64,000 bases of DNA, from the NCBI GenBank assembly GCA_002299895.1, contig DBOC01000009.1:1-64000 (forward strand), in the 5' to 3' direction. Of this stretch, positions 47,092 through 55,927 are shown one piece after another. Position numbers and translations under genes: made by a program. The notes under the pieces were generated by a model. It did not search any database. It saw nothing but the letters and a program-made list of their open reading frames with translations, and was not told the origin of the DNA. This DNA comes from Sphingomonadales bacterium UBA656. Lineage in GTDB: Bacteria; Pseudomonadota; Alphaproteobacteria; Sphingomonadales; Sphingomonadaceae. Numbering within the stretch: position 1 is the first letter of the stretch; each line of letters opens with the position of its first letter.

Positions 47092-47139
47092 GCACTATAG
47101 GTAGCGGTTGGCCACAGGGGGCGTTACCACAAATTGTGC
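47092..47139 (+). promoter_or_regulatory. Tandem NrdR-like boxes
   Basis: GCACTATAGGTAGCGG (47092-47107) and TTACCACAAATTGTGC (47124-47139) each match about 10-11 of 16 positions of the NrdR box ACACWATATATWGTGT. They start 32 bp apart, the spacing seen for NrdR box pairs. NrdR represses ribonucleotide reductase genes when dATP is high. Weak individual matches keep this tentative. Confidence 0.45.
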
Positions 47140-47263
47140 TTTAAGCTTCAGTTGGCAAATATGTCGGCGGGAGCATGTTTCCCGTCGATAAGCTGGGGAC
47201 AAGTCAAAATACTCCCCCTGATAAGGCCAAAAAATGCTAGCAGGGAGTTTCGTGCCCTGAGTC

Positions 47264-47278
47264 GAACAATATGGGAAC
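47264..47278 (+). promoter_or_regulatory. LexA (SOS) box before nrdA
   Basis: GAAC-AATATGG-GAAC is an exact copy of the alphaproteobacterial LexA motif GAACN7GAAC. It overlaps a 17-bp palindrome (GGGAACA-TTC-TGTTCCC, 47273-47289). It lies about 95 bp before the preferred nrdA start, so DNA damage probably induces dNTP synthesis. Confidence 0.6.
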
Positions 47279-47372
47279 ATTCTGTTCCCGCCAAAAATAC
47301 AGCTGGTCGCTGGATGTCGGAAAGCCGGCAGCCAGTTTCGGGGCGCCGCAATGAATGGAGCTACAGGTTAAA

Positions 47373-49307
47373 ATGGATTTCAGGGATACAGGCCAAGGGG
47401 CGGATGACATGACCGCAGGAATGATGACAGATATGCTTGAAAAAGTAACTGAAGCGGCAAAGGCGGAGATCCTGGACGCCAAAACACCCGCGTCAAGCAA
47501 GTCTGTCGACGCGCGTCGTTTCAATATCGTTACCGATTCCGCGCGCGATGCCTTGTTGACCGAATTCGGCAAGGACACGCTGCAAGACCGTTATTTGCTC
47601 CCCGATGAAAGCTATCAGGACCTATTTGCGCGTGTTGCGTCGGCTTATGCCGATGATGAGGCACATGCCCAACGTCTTTATGATTATATCTCGCGTCTAT
47701 GGTTCATGCCCGCAACTCCTGTATTGTCCAATGGCGGCACGGGCCGCGGCCTCCCCATTAGCTGCTATTTGAACAGCGTCGACGACAGCCTTGAAGGCAT
47801 CGTCAACACGTGGAACGAAAATGTCTGGCTCGCGTCACGCGGCGGCGGCATTGGTACGTATTGGGGTTCGGTACGTGGCATCGGTGAGCCTGTTGGCCTC
47901 AACGGCAAGACCAGTGGCATCATTCCATTTGTCCGCGTCATGGACAGCCTGACACTTGCAATTTCGCAAGGCTCGCTGCGTCGCGGATCGGCGGCTTGCT
48001 ATCTGGACGTCAGCCACCCCGAAATCGAAGAATTCCTCGAAATCCGCAAACCATCGGGCGATTTCAACCGTAAGGCGTTGAACCTGCACCATGGCGTCTT
48101 GCTGTCCGACGAGTTTATGGAGGCCGTCCGCGCTGGCGAAGAATTCAACCTGCGCAGCCCCAAGACAGGCGAAGTGCGCAGCACCGTTGACGCACGCTCC
48201 TTGTTCCAAAAGCTGGTGGAAACCCGCCTTGCAACGGGCGAGCCCTACATCATCTTCAGCGACACCGTGAACAATGCGATGCCAAAGCATCACCGCGATC
48301 TGGGTCTGAAGGTTTCGACATCGAATCTGTGTTCGGAAATCACTTTGCCAACGGGTCGTGACCATTTGGGTAATGACCGGACGGCCGTATGCTGCTTGTC
48401 GTCGCTGAACCTTGAAAAATGGGACGAATGGAACGGCGATAAGGTCTTCATCGAAGACGTGATGCGCATGCTCGACAATGTGCTGCAGGACTTCATCGAT
48501 CGTGCGCCGCCAGAAATGGCGCGTGCGAAATATTCGGCGAGCCGTGAAAGGTCGATCGGCCTTGGCGTTATGGGCTATCACAGCTTCCTGCAGTCACGCG
48601 GCGTTGGCTTTGAAAGCGCGCTTGCCAAATCGTGGAATATGAAGTTCTTCAAACATATCCGCGCCCAAGTGGATGAGGCATCGATGATGCTCGCCAATGA
48701 ACGGGGTGCCTGCCCTGATGCTGAGGAAATGGGCGTGATGGAGCGCTTTTCCTGCAAGATGGCGATTGCGCCAACCGCGTCGATTTCGATCATCTGCGGC
48801 GGCACGAGCGCGTGCATTGAGCCGATCCCGGCCAATATCTACACGCACAAAACCTTGTCGGGCAGCTTCATCGTTAAGAACCCTTATCTCGAGAAATTGT
48901 TGCAGGAAAAGTCGAAGGATTCGACCAATGTCTGGAACAGCATTTTGGAAAAGGGCGGTTCGGTCCAGCATCTCGATTTCCTGACGCAAGAGGAAAAGGA
49001 CACGTTCAAAACCAGCTTCGAAATCGACCAGCGTTGGTTGATCGAACTGGCCGCGGACCGCACGCCTTATATCGACCAAGCAACGTCGCTGAACCTCTAT
49101 ATTCCTGCTGATGTGGAAAAATGGGACCTTCTCATGCTCCACTTCCGCGCATGGGAATTGGGCGTTAAGTCGCTATATTATCTGCGTTCAAAATCGATCC
49201 AGCGCGCCGGCTTTGCGGGTGGCGTGGAGGCGGACAATACCGCTGAAGCCCCGGTTATCGAGCTTGCCGCGCAAACCGATTATGAAGAATGCTTGGCCTG
49301 CCAATAA
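47373..49307 (+). CDS. nrdA: Ribonucleoside-diphosphate reductase, alpha subunit (class Ia)
   Basis: Reduces ribonucleotides to deoxyribonucleotides. Active-site residues appear as ISCYLNS (first Cys) and NLCSEITLP (Asn, radical Cys, Glu); the C-terminal redox pair is ECLACQ. About 645 residues. The ATP-cone domain that gives dATP inhibition in E. coli NrdA is absent: the sequence enters the catalytic fold within about 60 residues. I chose the ATG at 47373 because CAGG lies 6-7 bp upstream; 47355 and 47409 are alternatives. nrdB follows 51 bp downstream. Confidence 0.95.
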   Translation: MDFRDTGQGADDMTAGMMTDMLEKVTEAAKAEILDAKTPASSKSVDARRFNIVTDSARDALLTEFGKDTLQDRYLLPDESYQDLFARVASAYADDEAHAQRLYDYISRLWFMPATPVLSNGGTGRGLPISCYLNSVDDSLEGIVNTWNENVWLASRGGGIGTYWGSVRGIGEPVGLNGKTSGIIPFVRVMDSLTLAISQGSLRRGSAACYLDVSHPEIEEFLEIRKPSGDFNRKALNLHHGVLLSDEFMEAVRAGEEFNLRSPKTGEVRSTVDARSLFQKLVETRLATGEPYIIFSDTVNNAMPKHHRDLGLKVSTSNLCSEITLPTGRDHLGNDRTAVCCLSSLNLEKWDEWNGDKVFIEDVMRMLDNVLQDFIDRAPPEMARAKYSASRERSIGLGVMGYHSFLQSRGVGFESALAKSWNMKFFKHIRAQVDEASMMLANERGACPDAEEMGVMERFSCKMAIAPTASISIICGGTSACIEPIPANIYTHKTLSGSFIVKNPYLEKLLQEKSKDSTNVWNSILEKGGSVQHLDFLTQEEKDTFKTSFEIDQRWLIELAADRTPYIDQATSLNLYIPADVEKWDLLMLHFRAWELGVKSLYYLRSKSIQRAGFAGGVEADNTAEAPVIELAAQTDYEECLACQ

Positions 49308-49358
49308 GGCGCGTTAGCATCTCAATAGAATATTAAATTAAGGTCCAAGGAAACAGTC

Positions 49359-50411
49359 ATGTCATTGTTAGAAGCGCGTAATAGCTACAAACCCTTTGAA
49401 TATCCTTGGGCTTATGACTTTTGGAAACGCCAACAGCAGATCCATTGGTTGCCCGAAGAAGTGCCGTTGGGCGAGGATTGCCGCGATTGGGCGCAAAAGC
49501 TTTCAGACCATGAGCGCAATTTGCTGACGCAGATTTTCCGTTTCTTCACGCAAGCCGATATCGAGGTGCAGAATTGCTACCACGAACATTATGGCCGCGT
49601 GTTCAAGCCGACCGAAGTCAAAATGATGCTCACCGCCTTTTCCAACATGGAAACCGTCCATGTTGCGGCGTACAGCCATTTGCTCGACACCATCGGCATG
49701 CCCGAGAGCGAATATTCGGCGTTCCTCGAATATGAAGAAATGGCGGCGAAGGTCGATTATATCCACCAATTCGGCGTCAACAGCGACGAAGATATTGCCC
49801 GCACGCTCGCCATGTTCGGCGGCTTTACCGAAGGGCTACAATTATTCGCCTCCTTCGCGATGCTGATGAACTTCCCACGCTTCAACAAGATGAAGGGCAT
49901 GGGGCAGATCGTATCCTGGTCAGTGCGCGACGAATCCTTGCATTGCGAAGGCATCACCAAGCTGTTCCACGCTTTCTGCGCCGAACGTGGCTGCCTCACC
50001 AAATCGGTGAAGGAAGACATTATCGATTGCTGCCAGAAGGTTGTCCGTCTGGAAGATAACTTCATCGACCTCGCCTTCGAAATGGGCCCCGTCCCCGGTA
50101 TGACCGCCAAGGAAATCAAACGCTACATCCGCTACATCGCCGATTGGCGCTTGGGGCAGCTTGGCTTCCAGCCCATTTACATGGTCGAAGACCACCCGCT
50201 GCCATGGCTCGCGCCCTTGTTGAACGGCGTCGAGCACGCCAACTTCTTCGAAACCCGCGCGACCGAATATAGCAAGGCGTCGACACGCGGCGATTGGGGC
50301 CAAGTCTGGAACAGCTTCGACAACCGTAAGAAGAAGATCACGGACATCGAAACCGCCGCCGAAAATGACGGCATGGACATGTTTGAACAAGCAGGCGTTG
50401 CCGCGGAATAA
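49359..50411 (+). CDS. nrdB: Ribonucleoside-diphosphate reductase, beta subunit (class Ia)
   Basis: Iron-containing radical subunit, 350 residues. Metal ligands and radical Tyr are all present: D67 (TQADIEVQN), E98-xx-H101-xxx-Y105 (METVHVAAYSHLL), and later Glu and His in GFTEGLQLFASF and VRDESLHCEG. No ATP-cone is fused at its N-terminus either. A typical C-terminal tail (MFEQAGVAAE) docks into NrdA. GGTCCAAGGAAA precedes the ATG, and a terminator follows. Confidence 0.96.
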   Translation: MSLLEARNSYKPFEYPWAYDFWKRQQQIHWLPEEVPLGEDCRDWAQKLSDHERNLLTQIFRFFTQADIEVQNCYHEHYGRVFKPTEVKMMLTAFSNMETVHVAAYSHLLDTIGMPESEYSAFLEYEEMAAKVDYIHQFGVNSDEDIARTLAMFGGFTEGLQLFASFAMLMNFPRFNKMKGMGQIVSWSVRDESLHCEGITKLFHAFCAERGCLTKSVKEDIIDCCQKVVRLEDNFIDLAFEMGPVPGMTAKEIKRYIRYIADWRLGQLGFQPIYMVEDHPLPWLAPLLNGVEHANFFETRATEYSKASTRGDWGQVWNSFDNRKKKITDIETAAENDGMDMFEQAGVAAE

Positions 50412-50458
50412 GCCGCCTCGATGATCTGATTTAAACGCCATCGCGTTAGACATTCCCG

Positions 50459-50496
50459 CTGCCGCGCTTCTGCAAAGAGGCGCGGCAGTTTTTTTG
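50459..50496 (+). terminator. Rho-independent terminator of nrdAB
   Basis: CTGCCGCG and CGCGGCAG form an 8-10 bp stem followed by a run of seven T. It ends the nrdAB unit. The following 170 bp hold no gene. Confidence 0.88.
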
Positions 50497-50664
50497 GGTG
50501 ATGCCGGTGCCTATGCTGGCCGCACATTGTTCCGGCATAAAACCCGCAAGCCGCCCTTTTCAAGCCACCTCCACCAAAATCGCGATACCACAGGTCTGTG
50601 ACGCCATGCTGGCGGGGGGCTGCTTATGACCGCCGCGCGCGTCTGGTTGGACTATCAGCGTGGG

Positions 50665-51114
50665 TCAGCACCAGCTGCGCCGGCCGCCTTCATAAAAACG
50701 CGCAAGGCCTTCTGCGACCAACACAGCGCCCAAGCTGTGGCCGCCGCGCGTCAATATGCGTAATTTGCGGCCATAACGATCTTCATCGCGATTTATGCTT
50801 TGCAAGGTGAACGGGCCGGCATTGACGAGTTGGTGCAGCCGCCGCGTTGCCGCGGCACCGCGCGCCGCCTCCGCCGCGCACTGCGGTTGATGGGTTTCGG
50901 GGGTATCGATATCGGCGATGCGGATCTTGCTGCCGCGATACCAGATCGTGTCGCCATCAACGACGCAGTTCGGGGCCCCGCCGCGTTTACACAGGCCGAA
51001 TGCCGCTTTTTCGCTATCGCGCGCGGCTGCCGCCTGCGCAGGATAGGATGACGCCCACGCGCCCCCAAAAATGGCAACCGACAGCATGAGCGTCAGCGAG
51101 AGAAACCGAGACAT
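50665..51114 (-). CDS. Secreted thermonuclease-like (SNase) protein
   Basis: Staphylococcal-nuclease-type protein of about 149 residues after start correction. Signal peptide MSRFLSLTLMLSVAIFGGAWASSYPAQA. The nuclease core includes NCVVDGDTIWYRGSKIRIADIDTPETHQPQC, with a catalytic Arg and acidic calcium ligands, and DRYGRKLRILTRGG. Four or more cysteines may form disulfides in the periplasm. Likely degrades extracellular DNA or RNA. The longest frame starts at 51222, but the signal peptide fixes the ATG at 51114. Confidence 0.87.
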   Translation of the reverse strand: MSRFLSLTLMLSVAIFGGAWASSYPAQAAAARDSEKAAFGLCKRGGAPNCVVDGDTIWYRGSKIRIADIDTPETHQPQCAAEAARGAAATRRLHQLVNAGPFTLQSINRDEDRYGRKLRILTRGGHSLGAVLVAEGLARFYEGGRRSWC

Positions 51115-51283
51115 ATGTGCACTGGACCTTTTGCGCATGTAAGCAGCGTCCGGATGCTGCGCCTTTACGCATGACTTCGTAAAGGACGCCGACATGCGGA
51201 CATCGCAGCACGATGATACCATATTTTACATAAGAGGCCATAATTTGCTGCCGGTCGCGCGGCTTTTTGCGTATGCATATTGC

Positions 51284-51610
51284 ATGGACCATATGCCGCA
51301 CCCCGACACCGCTTTCAAAATCCTGACCGCCGCGCAATGGGCGCAGTTTATGGCCGATGGTGTCTTTCACGGCGCGCCTGTCGATCTGGCGGATGGTTAT
51401 ATCCATCTCTCAACGCAAGATCAGGTGCAGGGCACGTTGGACAAGCATTTTGCCGGACAAGAGAATCTGGTGATTGCCGAGGTGGATTTAACGCTGCTCA
51501 AAGATGTGATTAAATGGGAACCGTCCCGTGGCGGCGCGCTTTTCCCGCATATTTACGGCGATTTGCCCATGCACGCGATTATGGGGCATTTGATCCAGAT
51601 CAAAGAATGA
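51284..51610 (+). CDS. DUF952 family protein
   Basis: Small cytoplasmic protein of about 109 residues. Core motifs AFKILTAAQWAQFMADGVFHGAPVDLADGYIHLSTQDQVQGTLDKHF and LFPHIYGDLP are those of DUF952 proteins, which resemble ADP-ribosyl-related folds by the HLS motif. Function unknown. The frame is open to 51194, but the family starts near the ATG at 51284 or 51293. Confidence 0.85.
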   Translation: MDHMPHPDTAFKILTAAQWAQFMADGVFHGAPVDLADGYIHLSTQDQVQGTLDKHFAGQENLVIAEVDLTLLKDVIKWEPSRGGALFPHIYGDLPMHAIMGHLIQIKE

Positions 51611-51656
51611 CGTTATTTCCTGCGCCATAAGGGCCTTCTTAACCGAAGGAACTGTT

Positions 51657-51761
51657 ATGGACGTCATCCAAATGCCACCCATCGCCCTTTTCTTGGGCAT
51701 GCTTACATCATTCACACTGGCCATGCTGTATGTGACCGTGGGCGATGCTATTCGACATTAA
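51657..51761 (+). CDS. Small hydrophobic protein, 34 residues
   Basis: The frame reads MDVIQMPPIALFLGMLTSFTLAMLYVTVGDAIRH. One membrane helix covers residues 8-28. AAGGA lies 6-8 bp before the ATG, and the gene sits 46 bp after DUF952 on the same strand. It is too short for standard gene finders. Reality rests on ribosome-binding site, start and helix; no family is recognised. Confidence 0.45.
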   Translation: MDVIQMPPIALFLGMLTSFTLAMLYVTVGDAIRH

Positions 51762-51794
51762 GTCGGCGGCGCTTTCTTGTGTCTGGGCGCGGGA

Positions 51795-52946
51795 TTACAA
51801 GGCTTTTTCGTAAATGCGATAGACCTTGTTTATCTCGCCATTCATGGCCTCCCCCACCGATTGCATCGGGCCATTATCGTCTAACACCCAGCCGAATTCG
51901 CCGCGTGAGGCACCAAATTTACGTGTTGAATCCTCGCGAATATAGGCGACCATCATAAACGCCAATTGGCTGGCCAATCGGGTCGCCTGCAATTTCTTGA
52001 CCACGCCCATTAACGGCACACGCATGCTGCGGACCTTAGGCGCGCGGAGCCACCAGAGCAATTTTGCCCAGTTGAACGGGAACAGAGAGCCGCCGAAACC
52101 TGCGATTTTTTCGTTGATATCGGGCCATGTCATCATGAAGGCCACAGGCTCGCCATCCACCTCCGCAATGCGGATTAAATCGTTAAACACGATGGGCTTC
52201 AGCTGCTTTCCGGTATGCGCCACTTCGGCATCGGTAATGGGGACAAAGCCCCAATTGCTGCTCCACGCATCGTTCAAGATCGACAGTATGATGGCCGCCT
52301 CAGCATCAAAATTGGCCTTATTGACCTTGCGAAGGACAATCCGTTCATTGCGTTCACCCGACGCGACGATGCGCTGCACCAAAGGAGGCAATGGCACATC
52401 AATCGGTATGTGATAGGTGTAAAGATCTTTCACCCCCGCATAGCCAGCCGCTTCTATCCACGCGCCATAAGCAGGGTTATGATGCCCCATCAGGACGGTC
52501 GGTGGGTGATCATGGCCTTGCACCAATAATCCTGGCTCCTCCCAGATCGACAGGCTCAATGGTCCCAACGCGCGAACCATTTTTTTGTCGCGCAGCCAGC
52601 CTTCTGCTGTGGCGATCAATATTTTGGCCACTTCGGCGTCTTCGGCTTCGAAAAATCCCCAATTGCCGACACCGGGTCCCATGCCCTGTTCGGGGGGCTG
52701 CGCCAAAGCGAGATAATCCAAATGCGCCGAAATACGGCCGACGATCTGTCCGTTCCGCTCAGCCAAAAACAACTGTGCTTCGCCATGTTCGAACCACGGA
52801 TTTTTGCCCGGCGTGATCGTCGCCATGACGTCGCTTTTCAACGGCGGCACCCAATTGGGGTCGTCCGCATATAATCGGAAAGGCAGGTCAACAAAGGCTT
52901 GCTTGTCAGCCCGTGTTGAAACCGGACGAATGTTGATATCTGTCAT
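51795..52946 (-). CDS. bcerS: GNAT-fold acyltransferase, probable bacterial ceramide synthase
   Basis: A 383-residue protein with an N-terminal GNAT-like domain (FLAERNGQIVGRISAHLDYLAL, WGFFEAEDAEVAKILIATAEGWLRDKKMVRALGP) and a long C-terminal part (FVPITDAEVAHTGKQLKPIVFNDLIRIAEVDGEPVAFMMTWPDIN). Proteins of this type were shown in Caulobacter to be the bacterial ceramide synthase that N-acylates the sphingoid base. Here it stands in the same locus as serine palmitoyltransferase, ACP and CerR-like genes, which supports that role. It follows lptG by 36 bp. Without the context it would be called only an N-acyltransferase. Confidence 0.78.
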   Translation of the reverse strand: MTDINIRPVSTRADKQAFVDLPFRLYADDPNWVPPLKSDVMATITPGKNPWFEHGEAQLFLAERNGQIVGRISAHLDYLALAQPPEQGMGPGVGNWGFFEAEDAEVAKILIATAEGWLRDKKMVRALGPLSLSIWEEPGLLVQGHDHPPTVLMGHHNPAYGAWIEAAGYAGVKDLYTYHIPIDVPLPPLVQRIVASGERNERIVLRKVNKANFDAEAAIILSILNDAWSSNWGFVPITDAEVAHTGKQLKPIVFNDLIRIAEVDGEPVAFMMTWPDINEKIAGFGGSLFPFNWAKLLWWLRAPKVRSMRVPLMGVVKKLQATRLASQLAFMMVAYIREDSTRKFGASRGEFGWVLDDNGPMQSVGEAMNGEINKVYRIYEKAL

Positions 52947-52981
52947 ATGCTATCCCTGAAACCTGATGCGATCTGCGGCCT

Positions 52982-54070
52982 TCATTCTTCGGTGCGGACT
53001 AACACTGTTTCGCCAATCAAGAAGAACAATAAAAACGGCCCCCATGCCGCAATCCAAGGCGGATATGCGCCGAGATTACCCATCGCCAAAGCAAAGTTAT
53101 CCGCCACAAAATAGGTAAAGCCTAACGCCATACCGATGACCGCCCGCAAAAAGAGCGCGCCGGACCGTGCAAGGCCAAAAGCCGCCACGGCGCCCAGCAA
53201 GGGCATCAACAATGTGGACAAAGGCCCGGACAGCTTGTGCCACAATATGCCCTCAAGATTATCTGTGCGGCGGCCAGCGGCTTTAAGATCGTCGATTGCA
53301 CGCATAAGCGGCAGGAAGGCAAGGCTGTCACCATCGACTTTGACCACATTGAACCTGTCGGGCGTGATACCCTTGCCGACGATAAGGGATTCGGCGCGCG
53401 TTGCGGTTGTTGTCGCCACATTGAACGAGCGTGTCTTTTCAAGTTGCCACGCATCGCCGGTATAGCGCGCGCGGGTGGCGGTGATCACTTGTCGCAGTCC
53501 GCCATTGGCGCGCAGATATACTCGGACGTCTTCTAGGACTGTGTCGTTGCCCGAACCAAGAACATTTCCGGCTTTGATAAGATCATTGCCCTCACGCACC
53601 CATATATTGCCGCGCGCGTTGCTATCGGGCGGTAACGCGCCATATTCCGCTTTCTGCCACACTTTTAACTGCGCTGTGTTGGGCGCGACGATGGTATCGT
53701 TAAAGACAAAGGATATGACCGCGACACCCAGGCTGGCAACGAACATAGGTGCCAAAATCTGGTGCGCCGATAATCCGGCGGCCTTCATCGCCACCACTTC
53801 GCTGTTCTGGCTTAGCCCTGCAAAAGTGATCAGGGTTCCAAGCAATACCGAGAAAGGCAGAAATCGCGCAATAATCTGCGGCGCGCGCATCGAAACATAA
53901 TGCAGAACATCGCCTTGGTCATTCCCAGGAACCGAGAGGATTTTGCCGCTTTCGCCCAGCAGATCTAGCGTCATCAATATCAAAACGAGCATCATCAGCA
54001 CCGCAAAGCTGCGAATGATGAATAGCTTTGCCATATATAGGGTGATGTTGCGCGACGGGAAGAAATGCAT
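52982..54070 (-). CDS. lptG: LptG permease of the Lpt exporter
   Basis: Inner-membrane subunit of the LptBFG complex that pulls lipid from the inner membrane toward LptC/A/D. 362 residues with the YjgP/YjgQ pattern: an N-terminal helix pair (FIIRSFAVLMMLVLILMTLDLLGESGKIL, ARFLPFSVLLGTLITFAGLSQNSEVVAMKAAGLS), a periplasmic jellyroll, and C-terminal helices (LWHKLSGPLSTLLMPLLGAVAAFGLARSG). It starts 3 bp after the lptF stop and is followed by the ceramide synthase gene. Confidence 0.93.
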   Translation of the reverse strand: MHFFPSRNITLYMAKLFIIRSFAVLMMLVLILMTLDLLGESGKILSVPGNDQGDVLHYVSMRAPQIIARFLPFSVLLGTLITFAGLSQNSEVVAMKAAGLSAHQILAPMFVASLGVAVISFVFNDTIVAPNTAQLKVWQKAEYGALPPDSNARGNIWVREGNDLIKAGNVLGSGNDTVLEDVRVYLRANGGLRQVITATRARYTGDAWQLEKTRSFNVATTTATRAESLIVGKGITPDRFNVVKVDGDSLAFLPLMRAIDDLKAAGRRTDNLEGILWHKLSGPLSTLLMPLLGAVAAFGLARSGALFLRAVIGMALGFTYFVADNFALAMGNLGAYPPWIAAWGPFLLFFLIGETVLVRTEE

Positions 54071-54073
54071 GGC

Positions 54074-55312
54074 TTATGTCTCCGCCGATGGGGCAGGCAT
54101 GCCAATGGTTGCCAGCCGGGATTTTCGACCAAAGCGGAATAAGCGTTTGACCCATTTGCCGCTTTTTGTAGCAAAAACCTCTAGTGCGCCAATCGGCTGC
54201 CCGCCCGGTACATGCGCGATGATATAGTACATCCACAGGATGAGTGCTGCAAAGAGCAAGAATGGCACCCACAAGGCAATGAAAGGGTCGACAATGCCCA
54301 TGCCGCCCACGCCTTCCGCATATTCATTGATCTTGTGATAGGTGACCACCATCACAATGGATAAGAACACGCCAAGCGCCGATGTCGACCGCTTCGGCGG
54401 GATCGCCAATGCTAATGCAAGAAAAGGCAGCAGCAGCATCATCGCGACTTCAACCAAACGGAAATGAAAATTGGCCCAAGCTTGGTTGCGATCAAGCGCT
54501 GGTTTTTGGGCATCCAAGCCGATTTGTATCAATTCGGTGATCAGATATTCGCGATCCTTGCCGCCACGGGTACGGAAACTTTCGATCTTTGGTAACGGAA
54601 TGGGAATATCGTGGCTGGTAAAGCTTAACACCCGCGGCGATTTATAATTGGGCGCGTCATGAACAAGCGTTCCTTTTTCGAGCCGCAGCAAAATCGTATC
54701 CGGGTCATCGGTCCGCAGAAACTGACCCTGCTCCGCGGTCACCGCAATCGTCTGCCCGCTGTTGCTTTGCGCGAAAACAAAAAGGCCCGATAGTGCATTG
54801 CCGTTATTGCGGCTTTCGTCGATGCGGACGGTCAGGTTTTTACCGACATTGTTAAACTCCCCCACCCGCACTTTCGCGCCAAAGGCACCTGAACGAAGTT
54901 CAAAGCGCAGCTCTTCGTATAAATAGCGCGAACTTGGTTGAATAAAGCCAACGATTGCGAAATTGACGGCGGCAAGAGCGATTGCGAACATGAACGGAAC
55001 ACGCAACAGGCGGAAATAGCTCATTCCAACGGCACGAAAAATGTCGAGTTCTGAGGATGTAGCCAACCGGCGGAAGGCCAGCAAGATACCAAGCAGCAGG
55101 CCGATGGGGATCCCCAAGGACAGATATTCGGGTACAAGATTGGCAAGCATGCGCCACACGACGCTGACCGGCCCGCCTTCTGCTGCCACGAAATCAAACA
55201 GGTTCAGCATCTTTTCCAGCAGCAATAAGGATGCGGCAATTGCGAGGGTCGCAAGCAGCGGCAACATTACCAGCCGGAAGATATAGCGGTCAGTGGCAGT
55301 TAGAAATTTCAA
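54074..55312 (-). CDS. lptF: LptF permease of the Lpt exporter
   Basis: Partner of LptG, 412 residues. N-terminal helices (RYIFRLVMLPLLATLAIAASLLLLEKMLNLFDFV), coupling segment LAFRRLATSSELDIFRAVGMSYFRLL, periplasmic domain with residues such as GQFLRTDDPDTILLRLEKGTLVHD, and C-terminal helices (LLLPFLALALAIPPKRSTSALGVFLSIVMVVTYHKINEYAEG). It is first in an lptF-lptG-bcerS unit and divergent from the DUF2141 gene. The cytoplasmic LptB ATPase is not in the window. Confidence 0.93.
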   Translation of the reverse strand: MKFLTATDRYIFRLVMLPLLATLAIAASLLLLEKMLNLFDFVAAEGGPVSVVWRMLANLVPEYLSLGIPIGLLLGILLAFRRLATSSELDIFRAVGMSYFRLLRVPFMFAIALAAVNFAIVGFIQPSSRYLYEELRFELRSGAFGAKVRVGEFNNVGKNLTVRIDESRNNGNALSGLFVFAQSNSGQTIAVTAEQGQFLRTDDPDTILLRLEKGTLVHDAPNYKSPRVLSFTSHDIPIPLPKIESFRTRGGKDREYLITELIQIGLDAQKPALDRNQAWANFHFRLVEVAMMLLLPFLALALAIPPKRSTSALGVFLSIVMVVTYHKINEYAEGVGGMGIVDPFIALWVPFLLFAALILWMYYIIAHVPGGQPIGALEVFATKSGKWVKRLFRFGRKSRLATIGMPAPSAET

Positions 55313-55440
55313 CTTATGGTCGCCCTGTCACCCTAATTTGGCCGCAAACTCACCCGATAGACGGTTACAGGTTCAGGGGCAATATCGATGCTATCCGAAA
55401 AAAGTGCGGATCACAGACATAAAGTTCCAGGAGTATTGAG

Positions 55441-55917
55441 ATGAAGAAATGTGTCACTCTTGTGACTATGGTTGGTCTGGCGCTGGTTTCCGGCCCCTCT
55501 GTGGCCAACCAAGAGTTAAATAATGATATGTCACGATGCGCGCCGGGCAATGGCCCTGCTGTGCTCGTTCAGATACGCGGCGTGAAGGAATCGAGCGGAA
55601 AAGTCCGCGTCCAGTCCTATCCTGCAATCCCCGGTGCATGGTTGGCAAAGGGCCGCTGGCTGCACCGTGTCGAAAGCCCGGCCAATGAAGGCAGCATGAA
55701 TATCTGTATCCCGGTTCCCGCCGAAGGCAAATATGGCATCGCTGTCCGGCATGATCGCAATGGCAATGGCAAAACCGATATTAGCCAAGACGGCGGCGGT
55801 TTTTCGAACAACCCCAGCATCAGCATTTTGAATTTGGGTAGACCGTCGGTCGACAAGGTTGCTTTCCAAGCTGGGCCGGGCGTTACGCGCATTACCGTCA
55901 ATCTGAAATATATGTGA
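55441..55917 (+). CDS. DUF2141 exported protein of the sphingolipid cluster
   Basis: 158 residues with a signal peptide (MKKCVTLVTMVGLALVSGPSVA). The mature part fits DUF2141: VLVQIRGVKESSGKVRVQSYP, then ICIPVPAEGKYGIAVRHDRNGNGKTDISQDGGGFSNNPSI. The acidic DRNGNGKTD segment resembles a calcium-loop. By order and neighbours it corresponds to the first gene of the Caulobacter ceramide-phosphoglycerate set (cpgABC), as I recall it. Its biochemical part is unknown. It precedes the lipid kinase by 10 bp. Confidence 0.75.
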   Translation: MKKCVTLVTMVGLALVSGPSVANQELNNDMSRCAPGNGPAVLVQIRGVKESSGKVRVQSYPAIPGAWLAKGRWLHRVESPANEGSMNICIPVPAEGKYGIAVRHDRNGNGKTDISQDGGGFSNNPSISILNLGRPSVDKVAFQAGPGVTRITVNLKYM

Positions 55918-55927
55918 GGGTATTTAT

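Larger units (their letters stand above)
46742..47372. other. Long regulatory region before nrdA
   Basis: No credible gene in about 630 bp. Near the fumarase end, ATGCCTTGCGC (46931-46941) and ATACCTTGCGC (46948-46958) form a direct repeat with a 17-bp period of unknown role. The nrdA side holds NrdR-like boxes and a LexA box listed separately. The length and number of motifs suggest complex control of ribonucleotide reductase. Confidence 0.55.

Noticed and set aside
47128..47138. CACAAATTGTG as a separate palindromic operator
   Set aside because: It overlaps the second NrdR-like box and is explained at least as well by that; too short to call alone.
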